Shown here: in pieces, positions 53,080 to 62,608 of the stretch
Position numbering within the stretch: the first letter of the stretch is position 1
How the letters are laid out: each line of letters starts with the position of its first letter
NCBI RefSeq assembly: GCF_029319185.1
Contig: NZ_CP119754.1
Span: 124,001 to 188,000 of the forward strand
Length of the DNA stretch: 64,000 nt
Direction: 5' to 3'
From: Superficieibacter sp. HKU1
GTDB taxonomy: Bacteria > Pseudomonadota > Gammaproteobacteria > Enterobacterales > Enterobacteriaceae
Notes under the pieces: model-generated
Told to the model about the DNA's origin: nothing
Database searches by the model: none
The model's input: only the letters and a program-made list of their open reading frames with translations
Program-made: the position numbers and the translations under genes

Positions 53080-53877
53080 ATGGTTGAATTAAAAGAACCA
53101 TTCAAAACGCTGTGGCAGGGTAAAGATCCCTTCCACGAAATAGAACTGCTCACCGGCCATGTTTATCGGGCGCTTGAGACCCGTAAAACGCTGCGTTTTG
53201 AAATAGAGAATGTTGGCTATTTCATCAAAATACATTACGGCACCACGACAAAAGAAGTGGTGAAAAACCTGCTGTCGTTTCGTTTGCCGGTGCTGGGCGC
53301 TGACCGGGAATGGAAGGCTATTCATCGCCTGGCCGAGGTTGGCGTAGATACCATGCACGGCGTGGCCTTTGGTATGAAGGGAGCCAACCCGGTTACGATC
53401 ACGTCGTTTATTATCACTGAAGAATTAACCAATACCATTAGTCTGGAAGATTATTGCGCTGACTGGAAAAGCCAGCCGCCGGGGTGTAAACCGAAAAGAA
53501 AACTCATCGCCCATCTGGCAACCATGGTGAAGAACATGCATGCGGCGGGCGTTAACCATCGCGACTGCTATTTATGCCATTTCCTGCTGCATCTTCCTTA
53601 CGATCCTACTCAGGATACGCCAAAGCTATCGGTCATCGATTTACATCGCGCTCAGATTCGTCCTCATGTTCCGTTGCGCTGGAGAAATAAAGATCTCATC
53701 GGGCTCTATTTTTCATCGCTGGAGATTGGCCTGACCAGGGCGGATGTTTTGTATTTTATGAAAATCTACTTTGCGAAGCCGCTGCGTGACATTCTGCGTG
53801 ATGAACACAGTCTGATCGCCAGTGCCCAGGTCAGGGCGCAAAAGATCAAAGAAAGAACGCAACGGAAAGGGCTGTAA
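53080..53877 (+). CDS. waaP: LPS core heptose I kinase WaaP
   Basis: Phosphorylates heptose I, needed for outer-membrane stability and for WaaY and WaaQ action. The 265-residue protein-kinase-like enzyme has the catalytic loop NHRDCYLCHFLLH with D162 at the E. coli position and VIDLHRAQ as the metal-binding segment. I use the ATG at 53080 (MVELKEP) rather than the one at 53065 inside the waaQ stop region. Confidence 0.95.
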   Translation: MVELKEPFKTLWQGKDPFHEIELLTGHVYRALETRKTLRFEIENVGYFIKIHYGTTTKEVVKNLLSFRLPVLGADREWKAIHRLAEVGVDTMHGVAFGMKGANPVTITSFIITEELTNTISLEDYCADWKSQPPGCKPKRKLIAHLATMVKNMHAAGVNHRDCYLCHFLLHLPYDPTQDTPKLSVIDLHRAQIRPHVPLRWRNKDLIGLYFSSLEIGLTRADVLYFMKIYFAKPLRDILRDEHSLIASAQVRAQKIKERTQRKGL

Positions 53878-53882
53878 TACGT

Positions 53883-54821
53883 ATGGAATCCACCATTCAC
53901 GTCGTTTTTTGCTCTGACGGCAATTACATTGAATACTTAGCGACTTCTCTGGCGTCGGTTTATCATAATAACCTGACAAACAACGTTCATTTCCATGTCT
54001 TCTCTTATGATGTCAGCGAAGACCAGCTGGATAAAGTCAGATCGCAGGCCGGTAATATTTCAGTTTATAAAATTGAAGATGCCGATCTTGAGAAATATGA
54101 TGGGCAATCATCATTAGCGCATATCAATAAATCAACCTATATCCGGCTGCTGGTGCCGCGTCTGCTGCCTGAAGATGTCACCCGCTTTGTCTACCTTGAT
54201 GTTGATACGCTCTGTTTTTCCTCTTTAGCTGCCCTCAGTGCGGTCGATATCGATAATACGGTCTGCGCGGTGGTGACGGATAACTCGCAGGAGATTAACC
54301 GTAAAAATAGTCAGCGTATTGGTATGACTGATGCCCGCTATTTTAATGCCGGTTTTCTCTATATTAACCGCCGCGCCTGGCTGGCACATGACGTGGAGCG
54401 CAAAACGCAGGATATCTTGCGTGAGCGCAAAGGGCAGCTAAAGTATCTCGATCAGGATGCGTTAAATATCGTTCTGGAAAACAACGTTGTTTTCATTGAT
54501 AAGAAGTGGAATCTGCTCTATACGCTGCTGAATGACGAGCAGCGACAAGATTTTATTTATCATCCTGAATCGGTTCCGGTGATCATGCATTTTACCGGTG
54601 GGCGTAAGCCCTGGTACAGAGAGCATCGGGGGACCGGTCAACATCTCTATCTCTTCTACCGTAATTTCACCGCCTGGCGCGACGCTCCACTGCGCAGCTA
54701 CAGCGGGCGAATGCGGGCAACGGATTATCGGGTATATGCGCGCGACGCCTTCAAAAAAGGGCAGGTGCTGGAAGGGTTACGCTATTACGCAGGCTATATC
54801 AGAAAGAAATTAGCGAAATAA
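53883..54821 (+). CDS. GT8 family LPS core hexosyltransferase
   Basis: A 312-residue GT-A retaining glycosyltransferase of the WaaI/WaaO/WaaJ (RfaJ) family: N-terminal IHVVFCSDGNYIEYLATSLA, DxD metal site D106-V-D108 (YLDVDTLCF), then YFNAGFLYINRRAW and YLDQDALNIV. Adds glucose or galactose from a UDP-sugar to the outer core; which linkage is not readable. Last gene of the rightward operon, six bases after waaP. Confidence 0.85.
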   Translation: MESTIHVVFCSDGNYIEYLATSLASVYHNNLTNNVHFHVFSYDVSEDQLDKVRSQAGNISVYKIEDADLEKYDGQSSLAHINKSTYIRLLVPRLLPEDVTRFVYLDVDTLCFSSLAALSAVDIDNTVCAVVTDNSQEINRKNSQRIGMTDARYFNAGFLYINRRAWLAHDVERKTQDILRERKGQLKYLDQDALNIVLENNVVFIDKKWNLLYTLLNDEQRQDFIYHPESVPVIMHFTGGRKPWYREHRGTGQHLYLFYRNFTAWRDAPLRSYSGRMRATDYRVYARDAFKKGQVLEGLRYYAGYIRKKLAK

Positions 54822-54857
54822 AAAAAGCCACTGGCGTCAAAACCAGTGGCTTTTTTT
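54821..54857. terminator. Bidirectional terminator between the two waa operons
   Basis: A run of A, GCCACTGG (54827-54834), an 8-nt loop, CCAGTGGC (54843-54850) and seven T. It can stop both the rightward waaGQP-GT8 and the leftward hldD-waaFCL-GT2-GT8 transcripts. Confidence 0.92.
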
Positions 54858-54859
54858 AC

Positions 54860-55870
54860 TTATTTTTTCATCTTCTTCCAGGTATAGGCCAGATAAGTTT
54901 TGAAGCCTTCAAAACGGTGGCCCAGATATTTTTGATGGACCGATTTCTTTTTAAACTGCTTTAATGTTCTGGCGTCGTATAGCGGCTGGTCACGCCACGG
55001 CGAAATTTTGTAGATCTCGCTAAAATACGTTATGGCAGGGTAATCTTTGGCCCACTGGAACCAAGGTTTTGTCACGCCAACATAATGAATAAACACCGTG
55101 TCATCATTTATGATCTCTTTATAGCGGTCGGCCCGTTTTATTTTTGGTTCATCATCGAAGTTATAGAAAGCGTTGTAACCACGGTGGAGAAACTTCACTT
55201 TTCCTCTTACCAGAAGATTGAGCGCGTCCTGATCGGGGAACGTTAACTTCGGTGCAAGCGCTTCGTCCGAGAAGATGGCGATAATTTTTTCCAGGATATT
55301 ATTTTCTTGCCATGCTTTCAGATCGATATATAACATACCGCTGTTAAAGTAAGTATCAGGTTCAAAGCCAAAAACCTGTACCGCTCTTTTCTGCATCATC
55401 TCGACGTCAATGACGGCCGCAACAATATTATCTTCGATATCCAGGTTTAACAGAGGTTCTACGCTACCCTTACAGATAATATCTGCATCCAGATATACCA
55501 GGCTATCGGCCTGTGACTTAAGGTATTCGCAGGTAAGAAAACGATAATAGGCCGCGTAGGAATAACGGATAGTATAAGGGAAGTCAGCAAGACAATCATT
55601 ATTGATAATATACAATGTGATTGTAGTCTGATAATGAGTAGCCAGTTCTTCTAACTTCTTACAGGTTTCTTCGTCATTATAATCAGAAAAAATATGAAAG
55701 GCTAAAGGGATATTTTTATTATTTTCAAGTATTGATGTGACAGAAATACAGGCACCGAATAAGAAATTTTTGTCGATCCCATAAGCAATATTAAGTCGTT
55801 TTGCGGGTAACGTTGTGATGACGGTGCCGGAAAAAGTTTGTTGGCTGAGTATGAAATTCTTACCAAACAT
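54860..55870 (-). CDS. GT8 family LPS core hexosyltransferase, WaaO/WaaI-like
   Basis: A 336-residue relative of WaaO/WaaI/WaaJ: LNIAYGIDKNFLFGACISVT, DxD site D128-A-D130 (LVYLDADIIC), YFNSGMLYIDLKAW, FPDQDALNLL and the C-terminal basic amphipathic tail (YLGHRFEGFKTYLAYTWKKM) that anchors these enzymes. It prolongs the outer core by a hexose. Last gene of the leftward operon; AT-rich like its neighbours. Confidence 0.87.
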   Translation of the reverse strand: MFGKNFILSQQTFSGTVITTLPAKRLNIAYGIDKNFLFGACISVTSILENNKNIPLAFHIFSDYNDEETCKKLEELATHYQTTITLYIINNDCLADFPYTIRYSYAAYYRFLTCEYLKSQADSLVYLDADIICKGSVEPLLNLDIEDNIVAAVIDVEMMQKRAVQVFGFEPDTYFNSGMLYIDLKAWQENNILEKIIAIFSDEALAPKLTFPDQDALNLLVRGKVKFLHRGYNAFYNFDDEPKIKRADRYKEIINDDTVFIHYVGVTKPWFQWAKDYPAITYFSEIYKISPWRDQPLYDARTLKQFKKKSVHQKYLGHRFEGFKTYLAYTWKKMKK

Positions 55871-56018
55871 AACTACACCTGTAACGAAAATATCATAGCC
55901 AATGATAACATGTTATCAAGGGGATGACTACAATCGTTAACGATGACGCGTTATGTGTTCCTTCCATGGAACCAGGGATTTTTACTTAAAAATTAGTCAA
56001 GTAGACGCGGGTGCTACG

Positions 56019-57002
56019 CTATTGTTTTCTAATCCAGCGTGGCAGTAATTTGTATTTTAGCCGTGAAAAGAAAAGATCAAACTGATAAAGTTTGACCCTT
56101 AAATAGAATTTTTTATGCTTCGTATCTATATTCTTATACAGGCATGCTTCTTTAAGCTTGCCAATTAACTGCATTTCTTCATGGCTATAGCTATAGTAGC
56201 CACGCATCTTTCTGGTCTTTTTCCTGAGCTCAATATAGCAATTCATCATCGCCATAGTGGTCAGTGACGCCGTCTCCGGATGCTCTTTCACGCTGGTAAT
56301 AAATTTATTCAACGCATACGACATATCCATGATGTCATTTTCCTGATGCGTTTCAGTGACGCTCAATCTATTCTTGCGGTAATAATACAGAATACTGTTT
56401 ACTTTACACAGATTCTTGCTTTTCAAATATTGAAAAGGAGTAAATGAAACGTCTTCAAAGTAGGAGAGGTGCTCAGGGAAGCGGTCATCTCCAATAATGT
56501 CTTTACTAAAGATACGGCTCCATACTTGCCAGTGTGAGGCTTTGAAAGTTTTTTGCATAATCTCTTCGTAGCGAGTATCTGGCTTGTACTGGAGATTGCT
56601 TTTTTCGGCCGCCATAAATACGCTGAGATCGCGAGTATTTTCATATGCAATAATGTCGTATTGCCGCTTTTCCAAAAGAGGCATTACCACACTAAAGAAA
56701 TGTTTGCTGTACAGATCGTCCCCATCAATAAATGCGAGGTAATCTCCCTTGCTGAGTTCAATACCCCGATTTCGCGCAACGGAAACGCCGCTCTTAGGTT
56801 GGTAATAGTAACGTATGTTATTATATTTGTGTGTAAGTTCGCGGATAATCTGGTCTGATTCATCCGTGGAACCATCATTTATTACCAAAAGTTCACAATT
56901 GTGCGGGATATTACTTATAACAGACATAATGGCATCTGACGCCAGCACGCCATTGTTGTGTGTCGCCATAATTATGCTAAGAACAGGCTTTTCGTTCATC
57001 AT
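56019..57002 (-). CDS. GT2 family glycosyltransferase, WaaV-like position
   Basis: A 327-residue inverting glycosyltransferase: VLSIIMATHNNGVLASDAIM, nucleotide loop VINDGSTDES (41-50) and metal site FIDGDDLYS (91-99). It is next to waaL as waaV (beta-1,3-glucosyltransferase) is in the E. coli R1 core locus, but I claim only the family. The start overlaps the end of waaL by 26 bp; ATGs at 57002 and 56999 are equivalent. AT-rich and lower in similarity to known proteins than the inner-core genes. Confidence 0.8.
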   Translation of the reverse strand: MMNEKPVLSIIMATHNNGVLASDAIMSVISNIPHNCELLVINDGSTDESDQIIRELTHKYNNIRYYYQPKSGVSVARNRGIELSKGDYLAFIDGDDLYSKHFFSVVMPLLEKRQYDIIAYENTRDLSVFMAAEKSNLQYKPDTRYEEIMQKTFKASHWQVWSRIFSKDIIGDDRFPEHLSYFEDVSFTPFQYLKSKNLCKVNSILYYYRKNRLSVTETHQENDIMDMSYALNKFITSVKEHPETASLTTMAMMNCYIELRKKTRKMRGYYSYSHEEMQLIGKLKEACLYKNIDTKHKKFYLRVKLYQFDLFFSRLKYKLLPRWIRKQ

Positions 57003-58245
57003 TAACTTTATTCTGTTGTAATAATACGCAAAGTGCGATACACGACATTGCAACTATGGGCATTTCCCGGGAATAGAGCAACACATCGGAAAGGCCGAAC
57101 AACATGATTGCAAGTGTCACTACAAAAAGCGATATGTTTTTATGCCTGATTGAGTAATAAATAAGCGTAATGTAGAGCAAGAGCAGCAGTAACGTACCGA
57201 CAATGCCTTTTAATGAAAGAGTTTCGATAACTTCATTATGCAAATGAACGTTCAGATAAGGTGCAGCACCTGAAAGATTGGGGTGCTGTTGTATCATCGT
57301 CGTAATGGCGTTCTGACGGTCTTCAATGGATTGCCCGATGAAATTTAACTTCATCGTTTCTAAACCCACCTGATACATAGCAAGGCGTGCACCAACAGAG
57401 GTATTACTATTATTATTTTGATAGCTCGTAATATCACTCATTAAATTTTGTGTACGCTGCTGGATTACATCTTTCATTACTGCGCCACAAGCCATTAGCA
57501 AGACAAAAAAAAGTGCTGCTCGTCTCAGCAATTTTTTTCTTGAGTGGGAGTAATTTACCAACAACATCAGCAAGATAACAAGCGGATAGGTCAGCATTGC
57601 TGCACGGGTTTCATTGAGTGCCAGGGTTACTAAAACGCACGCCGAGATCAGGGCCAATATTAACGAGTAAAACTTTGGTTTTAGCTGAATGAGCCACGCG
57701 CTGCATACGATACCGATGAGGGCGACGGCATAGCCTGCCGTTGTGGCGACTTTAAAAGCCAACATAATTCGGGGGAGCTGATTATGCGTATCTTCCACTC
57801 CAGCATAAATTACCGTCGCTATAAGCAGTATCGACAGACAAGGGACAATAAAACGTTTCATGTTTTGTCTGATCATACTGAATGCCAGGATAACAAACGT
57901 ACCACAGATAAGCATACGTGCTGCATATAAATAAGCGCGATATGTGCCTGAAAAAACGGTTTTTTCTGGCTTAAAAACCTCCAGCCAGAGGACGTTATAA
58001 ATGCCTATCAGGAAAATGACGCCAACCAGTATCAGCAGCGCTTTTTTTGAAGAGAGCAACTTCCTTTCAGCAACGATATAAACCAGGGAAACCAATGCAG
58101 TCACGCTAAATAATTTAGCGGCCACATCAACATTCACCAACAGAAGCGAAAAAAGGGTAGCCAGTAAGCCCGTACACAGCGTCCATTCACACGCTTTTTT
58201 TGCCAGTGGAGAAAAGGTCAATCCCTTTAAGGTCATCTTATACAC
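56977..58245 (-). CDS. waaL: O-antigen ligase WaaL
   Basis: Joins undecaprenyl-linked O-antigen to the lipid A core on the periplasmic side of the inner membrane. The 422-residue protein has about 12 helices and the large periplasmic loop with the conserved histidine in NVHLHNEVIETLSLKG (H336), plus SVGARLAMYQVGL. As is usual for ligases, it is much more divergent than its neighbours. Its 5' end overlaps waaC by 8 bp. Confidence 0.92.
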   Translation of the reverse strand: MYKMTLKGLTFSPLAKKACEWTLCTGLLATLFSLLLVNVDVAAKLFSVTALVSLVYIVAERKLLSSKKALLILVGVIFLIGIYNVLWLEVFKPEKTVFSGTYRAYLYAARMLICGTFVILAFSMIRQNMKRFIVPCLSILLIATVIYAGVEDTHNQLPRIMLAFKVATTAGYAVALIGIVCSAWLIQLKPKFYSLILALISACVLVTLALNETRAAMLTYPLVILLMLLVNYSHSRKKLLRRAALFFVLLMACGAVMKDVIQQRTQNLMSDITSYQNNNSNTSVGARLAMYQVGLETMKLNFIGQSIEDRQNAITTMIQQHPNLSGAAPYLNVHLHNEVIETLSLKGIVGTLLLLLLYITLIYYSIRHKNISLFVVTLAIMLFGLSDVLLYSREMPIVAMSCIALCVLLQQNKVNDERKACS

Positions 58246-59203
58246 TCAGGTTAGTTAAATGCTCAAAAACCATCTCAGGTGAAATCTCACGGGTTTCCTG
58301 ACCTGGAGCCTTTAGCGCCAGCTGATTTTTGCCATAGCCGCCAATCAACCCCGGATCGGTCGGGCCATAAAGCGTAATGTTAGGACGATCGAGCGCTGCC
58401 GTCAGGTGACTCAGGCCAGTATCGACCGAAACCACAACGTTTGCCCCGGCGAGCATCCGCGCAATCTCTTCCAGACTCATTCGTGGCAATACGTCCACAT
58501 AGTCAAATCCTTCCGCCAGCCTTTTCGCTCTCGCTTCCTCATGAGGCGCGCCCCAGGGTAGTTTGATGCGTATGCCTGCATCACGCAATAAGTCAATTAA
58601 CTGACGCCAGCGATCTTCTTGCCAGTGCTTATCATCGCGTGTTGTTGAATGTAAAAATACCGCATAACGCTCACTATCGGCCTTCGGATAAGTCGAAAAG
58701 TGCCGCGCAATCGCGTAATCGCCCTGCGTTTGCGGTTGACGATAACCGAGACTTTTGGCAAACAGTTCACGTGTGCGCTCTACGGCATGCTGCTGTTTGG
58801 CAATAAAATGGCGGCGGTTATAAAAGAGGCTTGCCAGCGGTTCGCGGGCGCTCTTCCAGTCCATACCGTGCTTCACGCCATGGGCCAGTCGGGTTACCAG
58901 CGCTGCACTTTTCACCAGCCCCTGCGCATCAATGATTGCATCATAGTGCACTTCACGTAAACGGCGAGAAAACGTAGCGCGTTCAGCTTTAACGGCGGCG
59001 GAAAACCAGGCTTTGCGCCAGCGGCGGATCGCCACGGGCAATACGCGATCGACCGTTTCATGCCAGGAAGGAATTTGAGCAAAGCCTTCTTCTACCACCC
59101 AGTCAAAGCGAATGCCCGGCACGGCATGCATGGCGTCGGTAAGAGCAGGAAGCGTATGCAGGACATCCCCCATTGATGAGGTTTTTACGATTAATACCCG
59201 CAT
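58238..59203 (-). CDS. waaC: LPS heptosyltransferase I WaaC
   Basis: Adds the first L,D-heptose to Kdo. The 321-residue GT9 enzyme starts MRVLIVKTSSMGDVLHTLPA and has the catalytic-region AQGLVKSAALVTRL and the donor motif VVSVDTGLSHLTAALDRPNITLYGPTDP. Third gene of hldD-waaF-waaC-waaL. Confidence 0.98.
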   Translation of the reverse strand: MRVLIVKTSSMGDVLHTLPALTDAMHAVPGIRFDWVVEEGFAQIPSWHETVDRVLPVAIRRWRKAWFSAAVKAERATFSRRLREVHYDAIIDAQGLVKSAALVTRLAHGVKHGMDWKSAREPLASLFYNRRHFIAKQQHAVERTRELFAKSLGYRQPQTQGDYAIARHFSTYPKADSERYAVFLHSTTRDDKHWQEDRWRQLIDLLRDAGIRIKLPWGAPHEEARAKRLAEGFDYVDVLPRMSLEEIARMLAGANVVVSVDTGLSHLTAALDRPNITLYGPTDPGLIGGYGKNQLALKAPGQETREISPEMVFEHLTNLSV

Positions 59204-59206
59204 CCG

Positions 59207-60253
59207 TCAGGCATCCTCATCAAGCAGTAGCGCATTCAGTTCATCCAGCACGCGTTGCGGTGTGATATCGATCAGGCTCTGGTGATAACCTTCGGCGGCA
59301 TCGCCTTTTCGTACCTTGTGATAACCTTCAATCAGGCGAATGACGCGCGCCTTGTGAGAAAGCGGCGGCGTAAAGTCCGGGCTGCTGGGGCCATACAGGG
59401 CGACCAGCGGACGGCCAAGCGCGGCGGCCACGTGCATCAATCCCGAGTCGTTACTGACCACGGCTTTGCAGGCCGCAATCAGGATCACGGCTTGTTCGAG
59501 TTGGGTTTCGCCCGCCAGATTACGGCACCACGCCTGCTGTTCAAGGTTTAAGGCGGCAAGGATTTCATTGCCCGCATCGTGATCTTTCGCTGAGCCGAAC
59601 AGGACCACCTGATAGCCTTCATCAATGAGTTGTTTTGCCAGCTCTGCGTAGTGATAGTGCGGCCAGCGTTTGGCCGGGCCAAATTCCGCGCCGGGACAAA
59701 ACCCTACCAGCGGACGTTCTGTCGATAATGCAAACGCCTCGCAGGTCGCTGATTTTTCGTCATTGCTGACCTGAAGCTCAGGCCATAAAAGCGGCTGCGG
59801 CAGATCCTTCGCACTGGTGATCGTACCTTTGTCATACGCCAGCGCCACATAGCGCTCCACCATTAGCGGCCAGGCCTGTTTATCCAGGACGCGCGCATCG
59901 TTGAGCAGGCCGTAGCGCATCTCGCCGCGCCAGCCGCTGCGAAGCGGAATACCAGCAAAAAACGGCACCAGTGCGGATTTAAACGAGTTTGGCAGGACGT
60001 AAGCGCGATCGTAATGGCGGCTGCGTAAGCTATGGCCCAGCTTGCGGCGCGCGCCGATCTCCAGCGCGCCGTGACCCAGCGGCATGGGAATTGCCTCATT
60101 CACTTCCGGCATGCGGGACAGCAGCGGACGGCACCACGCGGGTGCCATCACGTCAATAATGGCCTGGGGATAGCGCGCCCGGAGCGTGCGGTAAAGACTC
60201 TGCGACATCATCATGTCGCCCACCCAGGACGGGCCGATCACCAGTATTTTCAT
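59207..60253 (-). CDS. waaF: LPS heptosyltransferase II WaaF
   Basis: Adds the second heptose of the inner core. The 348-residue GT9 protein has MKILVIGPSWVGDMMMSQSL, PGAEFGPAKRWPHYHYAELA and VSNDSGLMHVAAALGRPLVALYGPSSP. Three bases from waaC and five from hldD. Confidence 0.98.
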   Translation of the reverse strand: MKILVIGPSWVGDMMMSQSLYRTLRARYPQAIIDVMAPAWCRPLLSRMPEVNEAIPMPLGHGALEIGARRKLGHSLRSRHYDRAYVLPNSFKSALVPFFAGIPLRSGWRGEMRYGLLNDARVLDKQAWPLMVERYVALAYDKGTITSAKDLPQPLLWPELQVSNDEKSATCEAFALSTERPLVGFCPGAEFGPAKRWPHYHYAELAKQLIDEGYQVVLFGSAKDHDAGNEILAALNLEQQAWCRNLAGETQLEQAVILIAACKAVVSNDSGLMHVAAALGRPLVALYGPSSPDFTPPLSHKARVIRLIEGYHKVRKGDAAEGYHQSLIDITPQRVLDELNALLLDEDA

Positions 60254-60257
60254 AGGA

Positions 60258-61190
60258 TTATGCGTCGCGGTTCAGCCAGGCCATATATTCCGTCACGCCT
60301 TCAGCAACGGTTTTGAACGGCTTGTCGTAGCCCGCAGCGCGCAGATTAGTGAGATCCGCCTGCGTAAACGCCTGATAGCGGCCTTTCAGTTTTTCCGGGA
60401 ACGGGATGTATTCGATGCTGCCTTGTTTGTGGAAGGCCAGCGTCGCATCCGCGACGGCCTGGAAAGATTCCGCGCGCCCGGTACCCAGGTTGAAAATGCC
60501 GGAAACGCCGTTTTCCAGGAACCACAGGTTCACCGCCGCAACGTCGCCAACGTAGACGAAATCACGCTTAAAGCCGTCGCTGCCTTCAAACAGTTTCGGA
60601 CTTTCGCCATTGTTCAGTTGAGTATTGAGATGGAAAGCCACGCTCGCCATGCTGCCTTTATGCCCTTCGCGCGGGCCATAGACGTTGAAATAGCGGAAGC
60701 CGACAACCTGTGAGTTCGCTTCCGGCAGGATCTGACGCACATATTCATCGAACAGGAATTTAGAGTAGCCGTAAACGTTCAGCGGTTTTTCGTATTCGCG
60801 GGATTCAATAAAGTCAGAGGTGCGTCCGCCGTAGGTGGCAGCCGAGGACGCGTACAGGAACGGGATTTCGTGCTCCAGGCAATAGTGCAACAGCTCCTTG
60901 GAGTATTGATAGTTATTATCCATCATATACTTGCCGTCCCACTCGGTGGTGGAAGAGCACGCGCCTTCATGAAAAATGGCATCGATATCGTCGAACTCTT
61001 CGCCCGCCATGATCTGAACGAGGAAGTCTTCTTTATCCATATAATCAGCGATATTGAGGTCGACCAGGTTGGCAAACTTGGTGCCATCTTTCAGGTTATC
61101 AACCACCAGGATGTCGGTAATGCCTTTATCATTCAGGGCCTTAATGATGTTGCTGCCGATAAAACCTGCGCCGCCAGTCACAATGATCAT
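60258..61190 (-). CDS. hldD: ADP-L-glycero-D-manno-heptose-6-epimerase HldD
   Basis: Makes the heptose donor used by WaaC, WaaF and WaaQ. The 310-residue SDR epimerase has the NADP motif TGGAGFIGSNII near residue 5, the catalytic YGYSK, and the heptose-site PREGHKGSMASVAFHL. First gene of the leftward LPS operon, divergent from kbl across a 212-bp gap containing a palindrome. Confidence 0.98.
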   Translation of the reverse strand: MIIVTGGAGFIGSNIIKALNDKGITDILVVDNLKDGTKFANLVDLNIADYMDKEDFLVQIMAGEEFDDIDAIFHEGACSSTTEWDGKYMMDNNYQYSKELLHYCLEHEIPFLYASSAATYGGRTSDFIESREYEKPLNVYGYSKFLFDEYVRQILPEANSQVVGFRYFNVYGPREGHKGSMASVAFHLNTQLNNGESPKLFEGSDGFKRDFVYVGDVAAVNLWFLENGVSGIFNLGTGRAESFQAVADATLAFHKQGSIEYIPFPEKLKGRYQAFTQADLTNLRAAGYDKPFKTVAEGVTEYMAWLNRDA

Positions 61191-61215
61191 ACGTTAACCT
61201 TTGAAATAGTGGGTA

Positions 61216-61230
61216 CTGAGACCGTCTCAG
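61216..61230. promoter_or_regulatory. 15-bp palindrome upstream of hldD
   Basis: CTGAGAC (61216-61222), one base, GTCTCAG (61224-61230). It lies 26 bp upstream of the hldD start in the divergent hldD-kbl interval. An operator is possible; no regulator is known to me. Confidence 0.35.
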
Positions 61231-61402
61231 ATACGAATGTCTTTATCATACCATCACAACGTCCAGTCTTCAGCTTTCACCGACAGCCACCTGCGCATGC
61301 GTGATTTATGCTGCAAAAATCGCATCTGCTAATGCGTCATCTCGTATCAACGTATAGCTTTGGGTAATATGTACCAACTTTTATCGAATCGGGAGAGTGG
61401 TT

Positions 61403-62599
61403 ATGCGTGGGGACTTTTATAAGCAATTAAGTGGCGATCTGGAAACGGCGCGGGCGGAAGGGTTATTTAAGGAAGAACGGATCATTACTTCTGCCCAGCA
61501 GGCGGATATCACTGTCGGCGATGGTAGCCACGTCATTAACTTCTGCGCGAATAACTATCTTGGCCTTGCTAACCATCCTGAACTGATCGCCGCTGCCAAA
61601 GTGGGCATGGACTCTCACGGGTTTGGTATGGCATCGGTGCGTTTTATCTGCGGTACGCAGGACAGCCACAAAGTGCTGGAGAAAAAACTGGCCGAATTCC
61701 TCGGTATGGAAGACGCGATCCTGTACTCCTCCTGCTTTGACGCCAACGGCGGCCTGTTTGAAACCTTGCTTGGGGCAGAGGATGCCATTATTTCCGACGC
61801 GCTGAACCATGCCTCGATAATTGACGGCGTGCGCCTGTGTAAAGCGAAGCGTTTTCGCTACGCCAACAACAATATGCAGGAGCTGGAAGCCCGCCTGAAA
61901 GAGGCGCGTGAAGCCGGGGCGCGCCATGTGCTCATCGCCACCGACGGCGTATTTTCCATGGATGGCGTGATCGCCAACCTGAAAGGCGTCTGCGATCTGG
62001 CGGATAAATATGACGCTCTGGTAATGGTGGATGACTCCCACGCGGTCGGCTTCGTTGGCGCAAACGGTCGTGGCACGCATGAATATTGTGAAGTGATGGA
62101 CCGGGTAGACATCATCACCGGTACGCTGGGTAAGGCGCTCGGCGGCGCATCCGGCGGCTATACGGCGGCGCGTAAGGAGGTGGTGGAATGGCTGCGCCAG
62201 CGTTCTCGTCCGTACCTGTTCTCCAACTCTCTGGCACCGGCCATTGTTTCCGCCTCGATTAACGTGCTGGAGATGCTGGCATCCGGCGCGGAGTTGCGCG
62301 AGCGCCTGTGGGCCAATGCCCGTCAGTTCCGCGAGCAGATGTCGGCGGCGGGTTTTACGCTGGCCGGGGCCGATCACGCGATTATTCCGGTGATGTTAGG
62401 CGACGCCACGGTGGCGCAGAACTTTGCCCGCGAGCTGCAAAAAGAAGGGATTTACGTCACCGGTTTCTTCTACCCGGTGGTGCCAAAAGGCCAGGCGCGG
62501 ATCCGTACCCAAATGTCGGCGGCGCATACGCCGGAACAAATTGAACGTGCGGTGGCAGCCTTTACCCGCATCGGTAAACAACTGGGCGTGATTGCCTGA
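61403..62599 (+). CDS. kbl: 2-amino-3-ketobutyrate CoA ligase Kbl
   Basis: Cleaves 2-amino-3-ketobutyrate with CoA to glycine and acetyl-CoA, after Tdh in threonine breakdown. The 398-residue PLP enzyme has DDSHAVGFVG and the Schiff-base lysine in TGTLGKALGGASGG. The ATG at 61403 behind GGGAGAG gives the E. coli length; a GTG at 61397 overlaps that site. Confidence 0.98.
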   Translation: MRGDFYKQLSGDLETARAEGLFKEERIITSAQQADITVGDGSHVINFCANNYLGLANHPELIAAAKVGMDSHGFGMASVRFICGTQDSHKVLEKKLAEFLGMEDAILYSSCFDANGGLFETLLGAEDAIISDALNHASIIDGVRLCKAKRFRYANNNMQELEARLKEAREAGARHVLIATDGVFSMDGVIANLKGVCDLADKYDALVMVDDSHAVGFVGANGRGTHEYCEVMDRVDIITGTLGKALGGASGGYTAARKEVVEWLRQRSRPYLFSNSLAPAIVSASINVLEMLASGAELRERLWANARQFREQMSAAGFTLAGADHAIIPVMLGDATVAQNFARELQKEGIYVTGFFYPVVPKGQARIRTQMSAAHTPEQIERAVAAFTRIGKQLGVIA

Positions 62600-62608
62600 G
62601 GATCATAG

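Noticed and set aside
61463..62377. 304-codon open frame antisense to kbl
   Set aside because: Shadow of kbl with low-complexity His/Gln/Arg composition and no family resemblance.
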